Origin: Nocardia crassostreae
GTDB lineage: Bacteria; Actinomycetota; Actinomycetes; Mycobacteriales; Mycobacteriaceae
Assembly: GCF_001613405.1 (NCBI RefSeq)
Contig: NZ_BDCH01000013.1
Coordinates: 229,608-293,607 of the forward strand
DNA: 64,000 nt
Reading direction: 5' to 3'
In this document: in pieces, positions 42,520-50,364 of the stretch
Layout of the letters: every line of letters begins with the position of its first letter
How positions within the stretch are numbered: position 1 is the first letter of the stretch
Notes under the pieces: generated by a model
The model's input: only the letters and a program-made list of their open reading frames with translations
What the model was told of the DNA's origin: nothing
Database searches by the model: none
Position numbers and translations under genes: made by a program

Positions 42520-42563
42520 ATGCCGGAGCGGGACCGCCTCAGGGTAGGGTCGCGCTCCGGCAT
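42520..42563 (-). terminator. Hairpin terminator after the MBL-fold gene
   Basis: Perfect 11-bp arms ATGCCGGAGCG (42520-42530) and CGCTCCGGCAT (42553-42563) with a 22-nt loop begin 5 bp past the MBL stop codon. The loop is long but GC-rich and can pair further. Confidence 0.6.
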
Positions 42564-42568
42564 GACGG

Positions 42569-43213
42569 TCAGGGCGCGATCTGCTGTCCGCTGAGCAGGC
42601 CGCGCCGCGCCTCGTCCACCGCATCGGGCCACGATTCGCCGTTCAGCTCGGTGACGCCGGAAGCACCCATGAATGCACTGGACACGATGACCTCCGGGGT
42701 CAGCTTCGCGAGGACATCCAGGGTCGCCAGCAGCGCATCGCGATCGCTGTGGCCCTCGATATACCCCGCCCACCAGCCGTTCTCGCCGCGCACAATGGTG
42801 TCGCCGGTGAACAGGTGGCGGCGTCCGTCGATGGTCGCGAGGTAGACGGTGCTGCCGGGGGTGTGGCCCGGGACGGGGATGACCTCCAATTCGCCCAGCG
42901 CCGTATGGCGATCGGTGAAAGGGGCGTCGACGGTCGTGGTCTCGACCAGAGGCGCTTCGGAGGCGTGGATGTGCAGCTTCGACCCGAAGCGCTGCTTGAC
43001 CGTGGCGAGGGTGGCCGTGATCTCGTCCTGATGGCTCAGGTACTGGTGGGCGACGCCGCCGAGCTCGGCCATCCGATCGAGTTCGGTGGCGAGAGTGGTG
43101 TTGTAGAACAGCACATTGCCGCCGGACCGGATCCAGAGGTAGGCGCGAGTGGTCAAACCCGGGAACGGGTTCTCGGTCGCGGTGACCCACAGGTCGGGGG
43201 AGATCTGCTCCAT
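42569..43213 (-). CDS. MBL-fold metallohydrolase with degenerate metal motif
   Basis: A 214-residue metallo-beta-lactamase-fold protein: ENPFPGLTTRAYLWIRSGGN at the N-terminus, GHTPGSTVYLATIDGRRHLF and FTGDTIVRGENGWW in the middle. The first metal motif, normally HxHxDH, reads YLSHQDE, so two of the three ligands are changed and the enzyme may bind one metal or act on a different substrate. ATG at 43213 has AGGAG 7 nt upstream; the frame is open to 43246 without a better site. 20-bp direct repeats lie just upstream. Confidence 0.82.
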   Translation of the reverse strand: MEQISPDLWVTATENPFPGLTTRAYLWIRSGGNVLFYNTTLATELDRMAELGGVAHQYLSHQDEITATLATVKQRFGSKLHIHASEAPLVETTTVDAPFTDRHTALGELEVIPVPGHTPGSTVYLATIDGRRHLFTGDTIVRGENGWWAGYIEGHSDRDALLATLDVLAKLTPEVIVSSAFMGASGVTELNGESWPDAVDEARRGLLSGQQIAP

Positions 43214-43267
43214 GGTGTGCTCCTGTTCGGTGGCCTCGAGGGCCACGATTTCGCTGTCACCTGTAAG

Positions 43268-43307
43268 GCGCGAGATCGGATCTGGCGGCGCGAGATCCGA
43301 TCCGGCG
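43268..43307. repeat. Two 20-bp direct repeats upstream of the MBL gene
   Basis: GGCGCGAGATCGGATCTGGC is followed at once by a second copy with two changes (GGCGCGAGATCCGATCCGGC). The central GATCGGATC (43274-43282) and GATCCGATC (43294-43302) are also inverted with respect to each other, so the element can form a hairpin or act as an operator. It lies about 55 bp upstream of the MBL start and behind the AAA/TPR gene. Confidence 0.6.
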
Positions 43308-43327
43308 GGCGGAGCGGCTCGTTTTGC

Positions 43328-46300
43328 TCAGAGTGCCCAGCGCATATCGCGATGAGGTTGATAGCGGCAGATCATGCCCAGCGACACGCAGGCGCGCAGG
43401 TGTTCGGCCAGTTCGGGGTGGCCGTTGTCGATGCGGCGCAGGGTGTCCCGAACGCGGGCGGACACGGTTTTGCGTGCGCGCTCGCCCTCGTCGCCGAATC
43501 GCCGCGGGCGTCCCGCCAGCCCGGCGGCATGGCGCAGTTCCTCGAGCAGCGCGGCGCGTTCGGTGTCGAAAGCGGCCGCGCGCCCGTCGTCCGCGCGGTC
43601 GACGGCCCGGTCGATCTCCTCGTCCAGACGCCGCAGACGGCGGCGGTACTCGGCTTTGGCTCGCTCGTCGAGCACGGTATCCGCGCCGAGACGACCTGCG
43701 GCGCGGGTAATGTCGTTGACGCCGCCGAGCAGTTCCAGCGCGGCCACATCCTGACCCGGATGGGTGAGCAGAGTGTGCAGATCGTGCAATCCCTTGGCAT
43801 CCGGCAGATGCAGGGTGCGCCCGGCGAAGCGCAGCGTCCACACCGCATTGTCGAGGCGGAAGACATTGTGGTCCGGCTGAATTGCCGAATGCGCCCGCAG
43901 CGCGGCCGACCGAGCCGGGGGAGCGACCCCGGAATCCAGCCGCGCCAGTTCGCGTTCCGCCGCAGTCGCCCACGGAGTCGCCCGCAACCGCCGGGCAGCG
44001 CCATTCGCGGCAGTGAATTCCTTTGCCGCCGTAGAAACATCACCACTCGCCGCGGCAATGCGGCCGAGCCAGAAGGAATACGGCCCATACACCGCGCCGC
44101 CACCGGCCACGACCGCCCACAGCCCACTCAACGGCTCGAGCACCTCACGCACCCCATCACGCAGCCCAGGATCGTCGACCGCGATAGCCGCGTGCGCAAG
44201 CGCAACCAGCGGCCCGGCGTGGAAATGCCTCGGATAACTCTCGATCAGCGCCCACACCGCATCCAGCCCGCCGCGCACGGCCTCGAGATCCCCGCGACGC
44301 GCGGCATCGACCAGCCGCGGCACCGCCGGGTACACACCGCCCAGCTCGGCGTAACGAGCAAGAACGACGTCCGCGTCGTCCCCCAAACCATTCGCATTGC
44401 GGCTCTGATTGTCCCCGATGCGGGTCGGGTCGTCCGTGGTCCGGTCGACGTCGTCTGCGCACAGTGCGGCGGTCAGCGACAGCACCCAGCGCTGTTCCAG
44501 CCACAGCGGTATCCGGTCGACTTCGCCGATCCGCTCGCCCAGCGCGTAGGCGCTGTCGATGCTGCGGGCAGCCTCGCCGAAACGCCCGGCCACGGTGGCC
44601 AAGGTTCCCGCGCGTGAGCGGGCGGTGAATCGCGGACGGGGCAGGCGAGTCCGCTCCGCATAGGCCAGGAATGCCGCCTGTTCGGTGTGCGCGCGGGGGT
44701 CGCCGAGCTCGAGCAGGGCGGCGATGCGCAGAACGAAACCCTGCACCCGCAGATCATCGTCGCCGCACCGCTCGGCGACGGCGCGAATCTCCTCGGCCAG
44801 CGCGAGCCGCTGCTCGGCGGTACCGGGCCGCCACAGCGCATCGTGGCGCGCCACCAGGCTCAGCCCCAGCGCCCGATCGTCGCCCGAAACACGAGCCAGT
44901 TGAAGTGCTCGAGCGCTCATGCTCTCCGCCGTCCGCGCAGAGTCGGGGATCCGCCCGGAATCCGCGACCCGGATCGATTCTGGAGTTCGGGTCGCGTCCG
45001 GAGTCTGCGTCGATTCCAGAGTGTGCGTCGTTTCCGGAGTGCGCGCCGATACCGCAGTACGCGTCGTGCCTGGAGTCTGCGCCGCTTCCGTGGTCCGCGT
45101 CGGGTTCGTGGACAGGGGCGAGTTTGCTAGCGGGGTCGGTTGCGTGGGCAGGCGGGATCTGCCAGTGTGGACGCGCACTCGGCTGGCCGCGGCCAGTAGG
45201 CGCACGGCCAGGGGGTCGGTGGGGGGGGCGTTGCCGGGTCAGGAGGCGGTGGGCCTCGTCGATGAGTTCGATCTCCTGTTTGGCGCGGCGCTCCGGGTCG
45301 GGCATGCCCAGGTCGTGGAGGCCGAGGGCGGCGCGGGCGAAGAGTTCGGGTTCGGAGTGGTGGCGGGCCAGGCGGAGGACATCGCGGTAGGCGCGGCGCG
45401 CCTCGGACAGGTCGCCCGCGTCGTGGGCCGCGGCGGACAGGTCGAGGCCGATGCGGCCGCGTTGATCGATGTGGTCGGCGGGTATCAGGGTCAGGGCGCG
45501 GCGGAGGTGGGTGGCGACTTCGCCTGCCGCCATGCAGCCGCACGCGTCGAGCGAGGCGGCCAGGAGATAGTGCAGGGCGCGCTCGTCCGCCACCGGGTCG
45601 CCCGCGCGTGCCGACTGGTAGGCGTGCTGCGCGAAATCGCCTGCGGTGGCATGTGATACCTCGCGCGGCAAGGCTTCCAGGGCCGCCAGCACGCGGGTGT
45701 GGCGGGCGCGGGCCGAGGCGGGGGTCTCCCGGGCGAGGAGCGTCTCTCGAATCAGGTCGTGTACGAAGACGAATCGCTCATCGCCGCGCGAATTCACCAG
45801 GCGTGCACGCAGTGCCGTGGCGAAGGCGTCGGCCAGCTCGGTGGGCGGGGCTTCGGCGGCCGCGGCCACTACTGCGATCCCGAACTCCCGTCCCACGAAT
45901 GCGGCCGTGGTGAGCGCATCGAGCACCCGCTCGGGCAGCGGCGCCAATCGCGCTTCGAGCGTCTGCCGCACGCCCGGTGTGAGGGTGTCTATGGCACTAC
46001 CGCCCTGCCACAGCCGCGCGGTCTGTTCCGCGAGAAAGGGATTGCCGCCGGTGAGCGCCGAAATACGGGAGACCGCTTCGGCGGGCAGGGGGCCACCGGT
46101 CACCTGCGCTGCGAGTTCACCGATCTCGTCAATGGACAGCCCGCCCAGCTCCACAATGCGCGCCGCCGCCCACAGTTCCGCGAAAACCGTTCGCAGCGGG
46201 TGTGTTTCGGCATCGATCTCGGTATCGCGCACGGCCGCCACCACAGCGATGCGCTCGAACCAGGAATGCCGGGCCACGAAGGTCAGCAGTTTCACCGATT

Positions 46301-46775
46301 CCGGGTCGGCGCGGTGCAGATCGTCGATGACCGCGATCACCGGTCGCTGTCGGGCGGCCGCGGTCAGGGCGGCGGTCACCGCGTCGCCGATCCGGAACAG
46401 CACCGTATTCTGTTGCACCGCAACGAGTTGTGGCCGAGCCGTCGCGCCCGACGGCGCCGGATCGTCGGTGAGGATGGCCAAGGCGGCGCCCGCGGCCTCG
46501 GTGATCTGCGCCCACTCCTCGGGGGCGCAGGCGTCACGTAGCCGCCGCAACAGCTGCACCCACGGCCAGTAGCCGGGTACCCCGTCGCCGCTCCATGCCG
46601 TGGCCGCCAGCACCACCGCGTCCGGCTCGAACTCGCCGACCGCATGGGTGATGAGCGCGGTCTTGCCGATACCGCCTTCACCCGTGACCAGCATCAGCCC
46701 ACCATGACTGGATACGGTGCGCCGCAGTTCCTCGCGCAACACCGACTCCGCGTGCTCCCGGCCGATCAGCCGCAC
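43328..46775 (-). pseudogene. AAA-ATPase/TPR regulator, frameshifted at a poly-G tract
   Basis: A MalT/LuxR-like STAND regulator of about 1150 residues if repaired. The front half has an ATPase domain with Walker A VTGEGGIGKTALI and Walker B PVIAVIDDLHRADPES, then TPR-like helices to LIDEAHRLLTRQRPP. At the G8 run 45221-45228 one base too many shifts the frame; with seven the chain would continue TDPLAVRLLAAASRV. The rest has a Thr/Pro-rich linker of imperfect repeats, more TPRs and a C-terminal domain with LPDAKGLHDLHTLLTHPGQD found in actinomycete AAA regulators. GTG at 46775 has GAGGAGG 4 nt upstream. It is divergent from the P450. Confidence 0.82.
44975..45115. repeat. Intragenic Thr/Pro-rich coding repeats
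   Basis: Within the AAA/TPR gene the coding strand holds imperfect short repeats that give variations of TPETTHT, TPDATRTPES and RIPDSARTAES. They form a low-complexity linker of about 50 residues between two helical-repeat parts, close to the poly-G8 frameshift. Boundaries are approximate. Confidence 0.5.
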
Positions 46776-46965
46776 TCGCCCTCCTCGAAGCTGCTGTTCG
46801 CAGCCTATCGGAACGAGCCCCGCACGTGCCGCTCCGTCTGCCGTCGACGCGATCGCGCGATATTCGCCCGCACCTTCGGTCACGTGGGTAGTGTGTCCTC
46901 GTTCCACGTCCGGGATGTGCGGTGTTCGGCGGGAGTGTGTGTCGTTCACCGCGTGGAGCTACTCG

Positions 46966-48206
46966 ATGTTGGATCCCATTCCCGCCGCCCGTATCCCGCA
47001 CGCGCCCTTCGACGAGTTCGGCCCGCGTGTACCGCTCTACACCCCCGAGTTCGCCGCCGACCCGCACCGGGCCTATCGCGAGATGCGGGAACGGTTCGGG
47101 GCATTGGCGCCGGTGGAACTCGCACCCGGCATTCCCGCCACGCTGGTGCTCGGATATCGCACGGCCGTCCGCATTTTCAATGATCCGGACCGATTCCCCG
47201 CCGACCCGCGCACCTGGCAGGAAGGGGTGCCCGCCGATTGTCCCGTACTGCCCATGATGCAATGGCGCCCGAACGCCCTGCGCAATGCGGGCAATGTGCA
47301 CGCCCGGTATCGCCAGACCAATACCGCGGGACTGACCGGTATCGATCGCTACCGCCTACAGGGCACCGTGGCCCGGGTCGCGGTATCGCTGATCAATTCC
47401 TTCTGCGCCTCCGGCTCGGCGGACCTGTTGCGCGACTACGCTTTTCCGCTCGCCTTCAAGGTGCTCAACCATCTCCTCGGCTGCCCCGCCGATATTGCCG
47501 GGCAGGCCGCGGAGGGCATGCGCGCCATCTTCGAAGGCGTCGGCGCGGGAACCGGCAACAAGCTGCTCATCGACGCCTTGCAACGCCTCACCCTGCACAA
47601 ACGCGCCCACCCCGGCGACGACGTGACCACCCGCATGCTGCGCCATCCCGCCGAACTCACCGACACCGAAATGGTGCACCAGCTCGCCACCCTCTATGGT
47701 GCGGGCATCGAGCCGCAGCAGAACCTCATTGTCAACACGCTGTTGCTGAGCCTGACCGACGACCGCTTCGGCGGCAATGTCTTCGGCGGCAGCCTCTCCA
47801 CCCGCGACGCCCTCGACGAGGTCCTCTTCGATGATCCGCCCATGGCCAACTTCTGCATCAGCTTCCCCGCCAGCCCATCCTGGTGGACGAGCGCTGGCTG
47901 CCCGCCCATCAGCCGGTCGTCATCAGCATGGCCGCCTGCAACACCGACCCGGAAATCCGCACCGCCCACATCTCCGGCAACCGCTCCCACCTGGCCTGGG
48001 GCGCGGGCCCGCACGCCTGCCCCGCCAGCTCCCTGGCCTACCTCATCGCCCAGGAAGCCGTCGACCAACTCCTCGACGCCCTCCCCGAAATCCAGCTGGC
48101 CGTCCCCATCGCCGAATTGACCTGGCGCCCAGGCCCGTTCCATCGCGCACTGACCGCCCTCCCGGTCACTTTCGACCCGTCCCCGCCACTGCCGGAGCCG
48201 CAGTAG
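46966..48206 (+). pseudogene. Cytochrome P450 lacking the ExxR arginine, frameshifted
   Basis: A P450 of about 413 residues if repaired. The heme loop is HLAWGAGPHACPASSLA (FxxGxxxC-type, Cys ligand). The K-helix reads DEVLFDD, so the normally invariant ExxR Arg is Phe, and the I-helix GAGIEPQQN lacks the usual Thr; this resembles the CYP157-type P450s of actinomycetes. At the C4 run 47865-47868 one C is missing: CISF-PRQPILVDERWLPAH is expected, but the frame reads PASPSWWTSAG and continues far 3'. The C-terminal part is intact in the next frame to 48206. ATG at 46966 has GGAG at 8 nt. Confidence 0.83.
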
Positions 48207-48221
48207 CCGCACGAGATCCGG

Positions 48222-48566
48222 CTAGTCCTCGGTCAGTTCCTCGAGCAGGTCGGCCGCGTCACGGTTGCCCGCGGCCGCCAGCTTCCGCAGTGTGGCAATG
48301 TCATTGCGTTCGGAAGCGAGTTGAACGAGTTCGTCGGTCGCATCCCGGTTGCCGGTGGCGGCAAGTCGTTCCAGCTCGGCCGCGTCACCGCGCTCGGCGG
48401 CGAGCTGGACGAGTTCGTCGGTGGCGTCGGCGCTGCCCGCGGCGGCGAGCCGCTGCAGTTCGGCCATATCGCCGTTTTCGGTGGCCAGCTCGATGAGCTC
48501 GGAAACGGCGGTGGCATCGCCCGCAGCGGCTCGATCGCGCAGGTCGCTCAGCTCGGCGTCGGTCAT
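48222..48566 (-). CDS. Helical repeat protein, four 28-residue repeats
   Basis: A 114-residue protein built almost entirely of four repeats of 28 residues, for example ELERLAATGNRDATDELVQL + ASERND. The first copy is diverged (DLRDRAAAGDATAVSELIEL). Each repeat should form two short helices, giving an ankyrin/HEAT-like solenoid, probably for protein binding. No named family was recognised. The ATG at 48566 is preceded by TAGGGT at 7 nt (leaderless); a longer start at 48590 has no support. It is convergent with the P450 gene. Confidence 0.72.
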   Translation of the reverse strand: MTDAELSDLRDRAAAGDATAVSELIELATENGDMAELQRLAAAGSADATDELVQLAAERGDAAELERLAATGNRDATDELVQLASERNDIATLRKLAAAGNRDAADLLEELTED

Positions 48567-48620
48567 GACTACGACCCTAACCCGATTCACGGGTGCTGAC
48601 GCGCCACCGACTCGCCGGTT

Positions 48621-48695
48621 TTATGCGCCCGGGCGTTTGCCGTGGTTGGCCTTCTTCTTGCGGCGGGCACGCTTCTTGTCGGAACGTTTCGACAT
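48621..48695 (-). CDS. Ribosomal protein bL37 (24 aa)
   Basis: A very short, strongly basic peptide: it begins MSKRSDKKRARRK and ends ANHGKRPGA. Length, charge pattern and the ANHGKRP end match bL37, the small extra protein of the 50S subunit seen in mycobacterial ribosome structures. GGAAAGGA lies about 10 nt before the ATG. The gene is monocistronic between the repeat protein and the SDR gene. Confidence 0.85.
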   Translation of the reverse strand: MSKRSDKKRARRKKKANHGKRPGA

Positions 48696-48728
48696 GGGTG
48701 AGAAATCCTTTCCGTCAGGAGAATTCGA

Positions 48729-49550
48729 TTAATCGAGGGAGGTGAGCCGGGCGGTGAGGCGGGCGAGGCGGGCCCGGCTGCTCGGGTTGTCCACCAGGGC
48801 GGCGGGTGCTGTCGGCTGGAGGCGGGAGTAGTAGGCGCCGGGGGCGATCGCGTGTGCGGGATCGCAGAGGTGGGCGAGTTCGGAGGCGACCTCGGCGGCC
48901 GGGCGGCCGACATGGCCGTAGAACGGCAGCATTCCGGTTTTCATATTGCCGGGATCGACGCTGATGGCGTCGATCTCGCCCGCGTGGGTTTCGGCGAAGC
49001 TGCGGGTGAACATGGTCAGGGCGAGCTTGGACTGCGCGTAGACCGGCAGCGGCAGGTAGTAGCCCTTCTTGCGGTCCAGATCGGTCCAGCCGATGCTGCC
49101 CGCGCGATGCAGGTCCGAGGACACGTTCACGACCCGGCCGCGTGCGGCGGCGAGCGCGGGCGTCAGCGCCTTGGTCAGCACGTACGGTGCGAGATAGTTG
49201 GTCTGGAGCGTGATTTCGTGGCCGTCGGCGGTCCGGGTGCGGCGCTCGGGACCGCGAATCGCGGCATTGTTCACCAGCAGATCCAGTTCCGGCACGGTGC
49301 GAACCAGCTCACCGGCCAGTGCGACCACCTCGTCCGTGCGCGAGAAGTCGGCGACGACCAATCGCAGGCGCAGCGGCTCGGCGCCGTCCTTGACGAGCTC
49401 TTCGAGGGCGGCATCGCCGCGGTCCTGGTCGGGCGCGTGCACGATCACGGTGGCGCCGTCATCGACCAGGCGGCGGGCCAGCGCGAAACCGAGCCCGCTG
49501 GTCGCGCCGGTGACCAGCGCGGTACGAGAAGTGAAGGGGGAGTGGGACAT
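48729..49550 (-). CDS. Short-chain dehydrogenase/reductase
   Basis: A 273-residue NAD(P)-dependent oxidoreductase: TGATSGLGFALARRL (TGxxxGxG cofactor loop) near residue 15, LLVNNAAIRG near 95, catalytic Ser in VVNVSSDLH near 150 and YAQSK (Tyr and Lys) near 175. It resembles the retinol dehydrogenase/WWOX-like SDRs annotated in actinomycetes. ATG at 49550 is chosen by the start of the Rossmann fold. The substrate is unknown. Confidence 0.88.
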   Translation of the reverse strand: MSHSPFTSRTALVTGATSGLGFALARRLVDDGATVIVHAPDQDRGDAALEELVKDGAEPLRLRLVVADFSRTDEVVALAGELVRTVPELDLLVNNAAIRGPERRTRTADGHEITLQTNYLAPYVLTKALTPALAAARGRVVNVSSDLHRAGSIGWTDLDRKKGYYLPLPVYAQSKLALTMFTRSFAETHAGEIDAISVDPGNMKTGMLPFYGHVGRPAAEVASELAHLCDPAHAIAPGAYYSRLQPTAPAALVDNPSSRARLARLTARLTSLD

Positions 49551-49668
49551 CGACCATCCATTCGAAGAGGGCGCGCAGCATCGTCCGGGCGCGCGGGAGC
49601 GCACGGCGTGCCTTGCGAATCGGTGCGGAATCAGCGGCGAGCACAAGCCCGCACGCGGAAGAGAATTC

Positions 49669-49683
49669 GGCCGGATCCCGGCC
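49669..49683 (-). terminator. Short perfect hairpin after the 51-aa frame
   Basis: GGCCGG (49669-49674) and CCGGCC (49678-49683) pair around ATC. The hairpin directly follows the stop codon of the small minus-strand frame at 49685. Confidence 0.4.
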
Positions 49684-49684
49684 G

Positions 49685-49840
49685 TCAGACGAGGCGGACG
49701 CCGCGCGACGGCGGCTCGTCCTCACCGCCGAAACCGAAGCGCTCCAACGAAGTCGGTGCGGGTTCCCGGCGGCACGGCGACAACCCGGGGCGCCCTGTCA
49801 CGCCGGAACCCTCCCACGGAGCACGAACAATCGTGCGCAT
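49685..49840 (-). CDS. Possible small protein, 51 aa
   Basis: Not recognised. It begins MRTIVRAPWEGSG and ends EDEPPSRGVRLV, with a single Cys and an ERFGFGG segment. In favour of a gene are GGAGG 10 nt before the ATG at 49840 and a perfect hairpin right after the stop. Against it are its short length and the lack of a known family. It lies upstream of the SDR gene on the same strand. Confidence 0.35.
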   Translation of the reverse strand: MRTIVRAPWEGSGVTGRPGLSPCRREPAPTSLERFGFGGEDEPPSRGVRLV

Positions 49841-49980
49841 GTCTGCCATGCCTCCATCAGAACCGGCGGCGATATTCCAAGGCAAGCGCCGCCGCGCGTA
49901 TTGACGAAACCTTTCCGCCCAACCCCCTCGACCACTGGCCGCCGATGACCTAGAACACCCCCGTTCCGGACCGCCAGCGG

Positions 49981-50012
49981 GCGGTATATACCGCAAAGGA
50001 ATTGAAAAATTC
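49981..50012 (+). promoter_or_regulatory. 14-bp perfect palindrome and AT-rich control region
   Basis: GCGGTATATACCGC at 49981-49994 is a perfect palindrome, followed by GAATT-GAAA-AATTC at 49999-50012. The AT-richness is unusual for this DNA. It precedes a mini reading frame and the small gene at 50062 and is the likely operator for them. Confidence 0.5.
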
Positions 50013-50039
50013 ATGTTCCAGGAGGTAGCGGACGTGTAA
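50013..50039 (+). other. Possible 8-codon upstream reading frame
   Basis: ATG TTC CAG ... GTG TAA encodes MFQEVADV. An AGGAGG lies inside it (50020-50025), 8 nt before an in-frame GTG that is followed at once by TAA. It may be a leader peptide or a start-stop element controlling the next gene; it could also be chance. Confidence 0.3.
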
Positions 50040-50061
50040 AGAGCCGCCGGTGGTCGAGCCC

Positions 50062-50334
50062 ATGGAGTTGAATCCACTGCTTAAGGCAATCGCGAGCGGA
50101 AAGGCAACACTCATGGACATCGTTGATCTGGATGTCTGCCTCTCTTCCGTCCATGTGCAGTGGTCGTCCACGGACGCCGCATTCCTCGCGCTCTCCGACC
50201 AATTCCCCGACCTCGTCTCCCGCAACGAATGGTCATCCCTCGCTGCGGTCGACGACCTCATCGAATTGATCGAACAGCAACAGCTCAGGCCGGGTCGGCA
50301 GTGTTTCGCTTCCGGTGGACAGGGATCGGTTTAG
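50062..50334 (+). CDS. Small hypothetical protein, 90 aa
   Basis: Not recognised. An acidic, mostly helical protein: MELNPLLKAIASGKATLMDI at the N-terminus, then STDAAFLALSDQFPDLVSRN and EWSSLAAVDDLIELIEQQQL. ATG at 50062 or GTG at 50050 are possible starts; no clear SD precedes either. Codon use is less GC-biased than in the neighbours, which might mean recent acquisition. Convergent with the NACHT gene, 30 bp apart. Confidence 0.55.
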   Translation: MELNPLLKAIASGKATLMDIVDLDVCLSSVHVQWSSTDAAFLALSDQFPDLVSRNEWSSLAAVDDLIELIEQQQLRPGRQCFASGGQGSV

Positions 50335-50364
50335 TCGAAGTCTCCACAGCCGCAGGGGCTCGCG

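Larger units (their letters stand above)
49551..50012. other. 460-bp region with one small possible gene
   Basis: No large gene is credible here. The left part should hold the SDR promoter. The middle carries a possible 51-residue gene on the minus strand with a hairpin at its end. The right end becomes AT-rich from about 49980 and holds the palindrome described separately. Confidence 0.5.
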
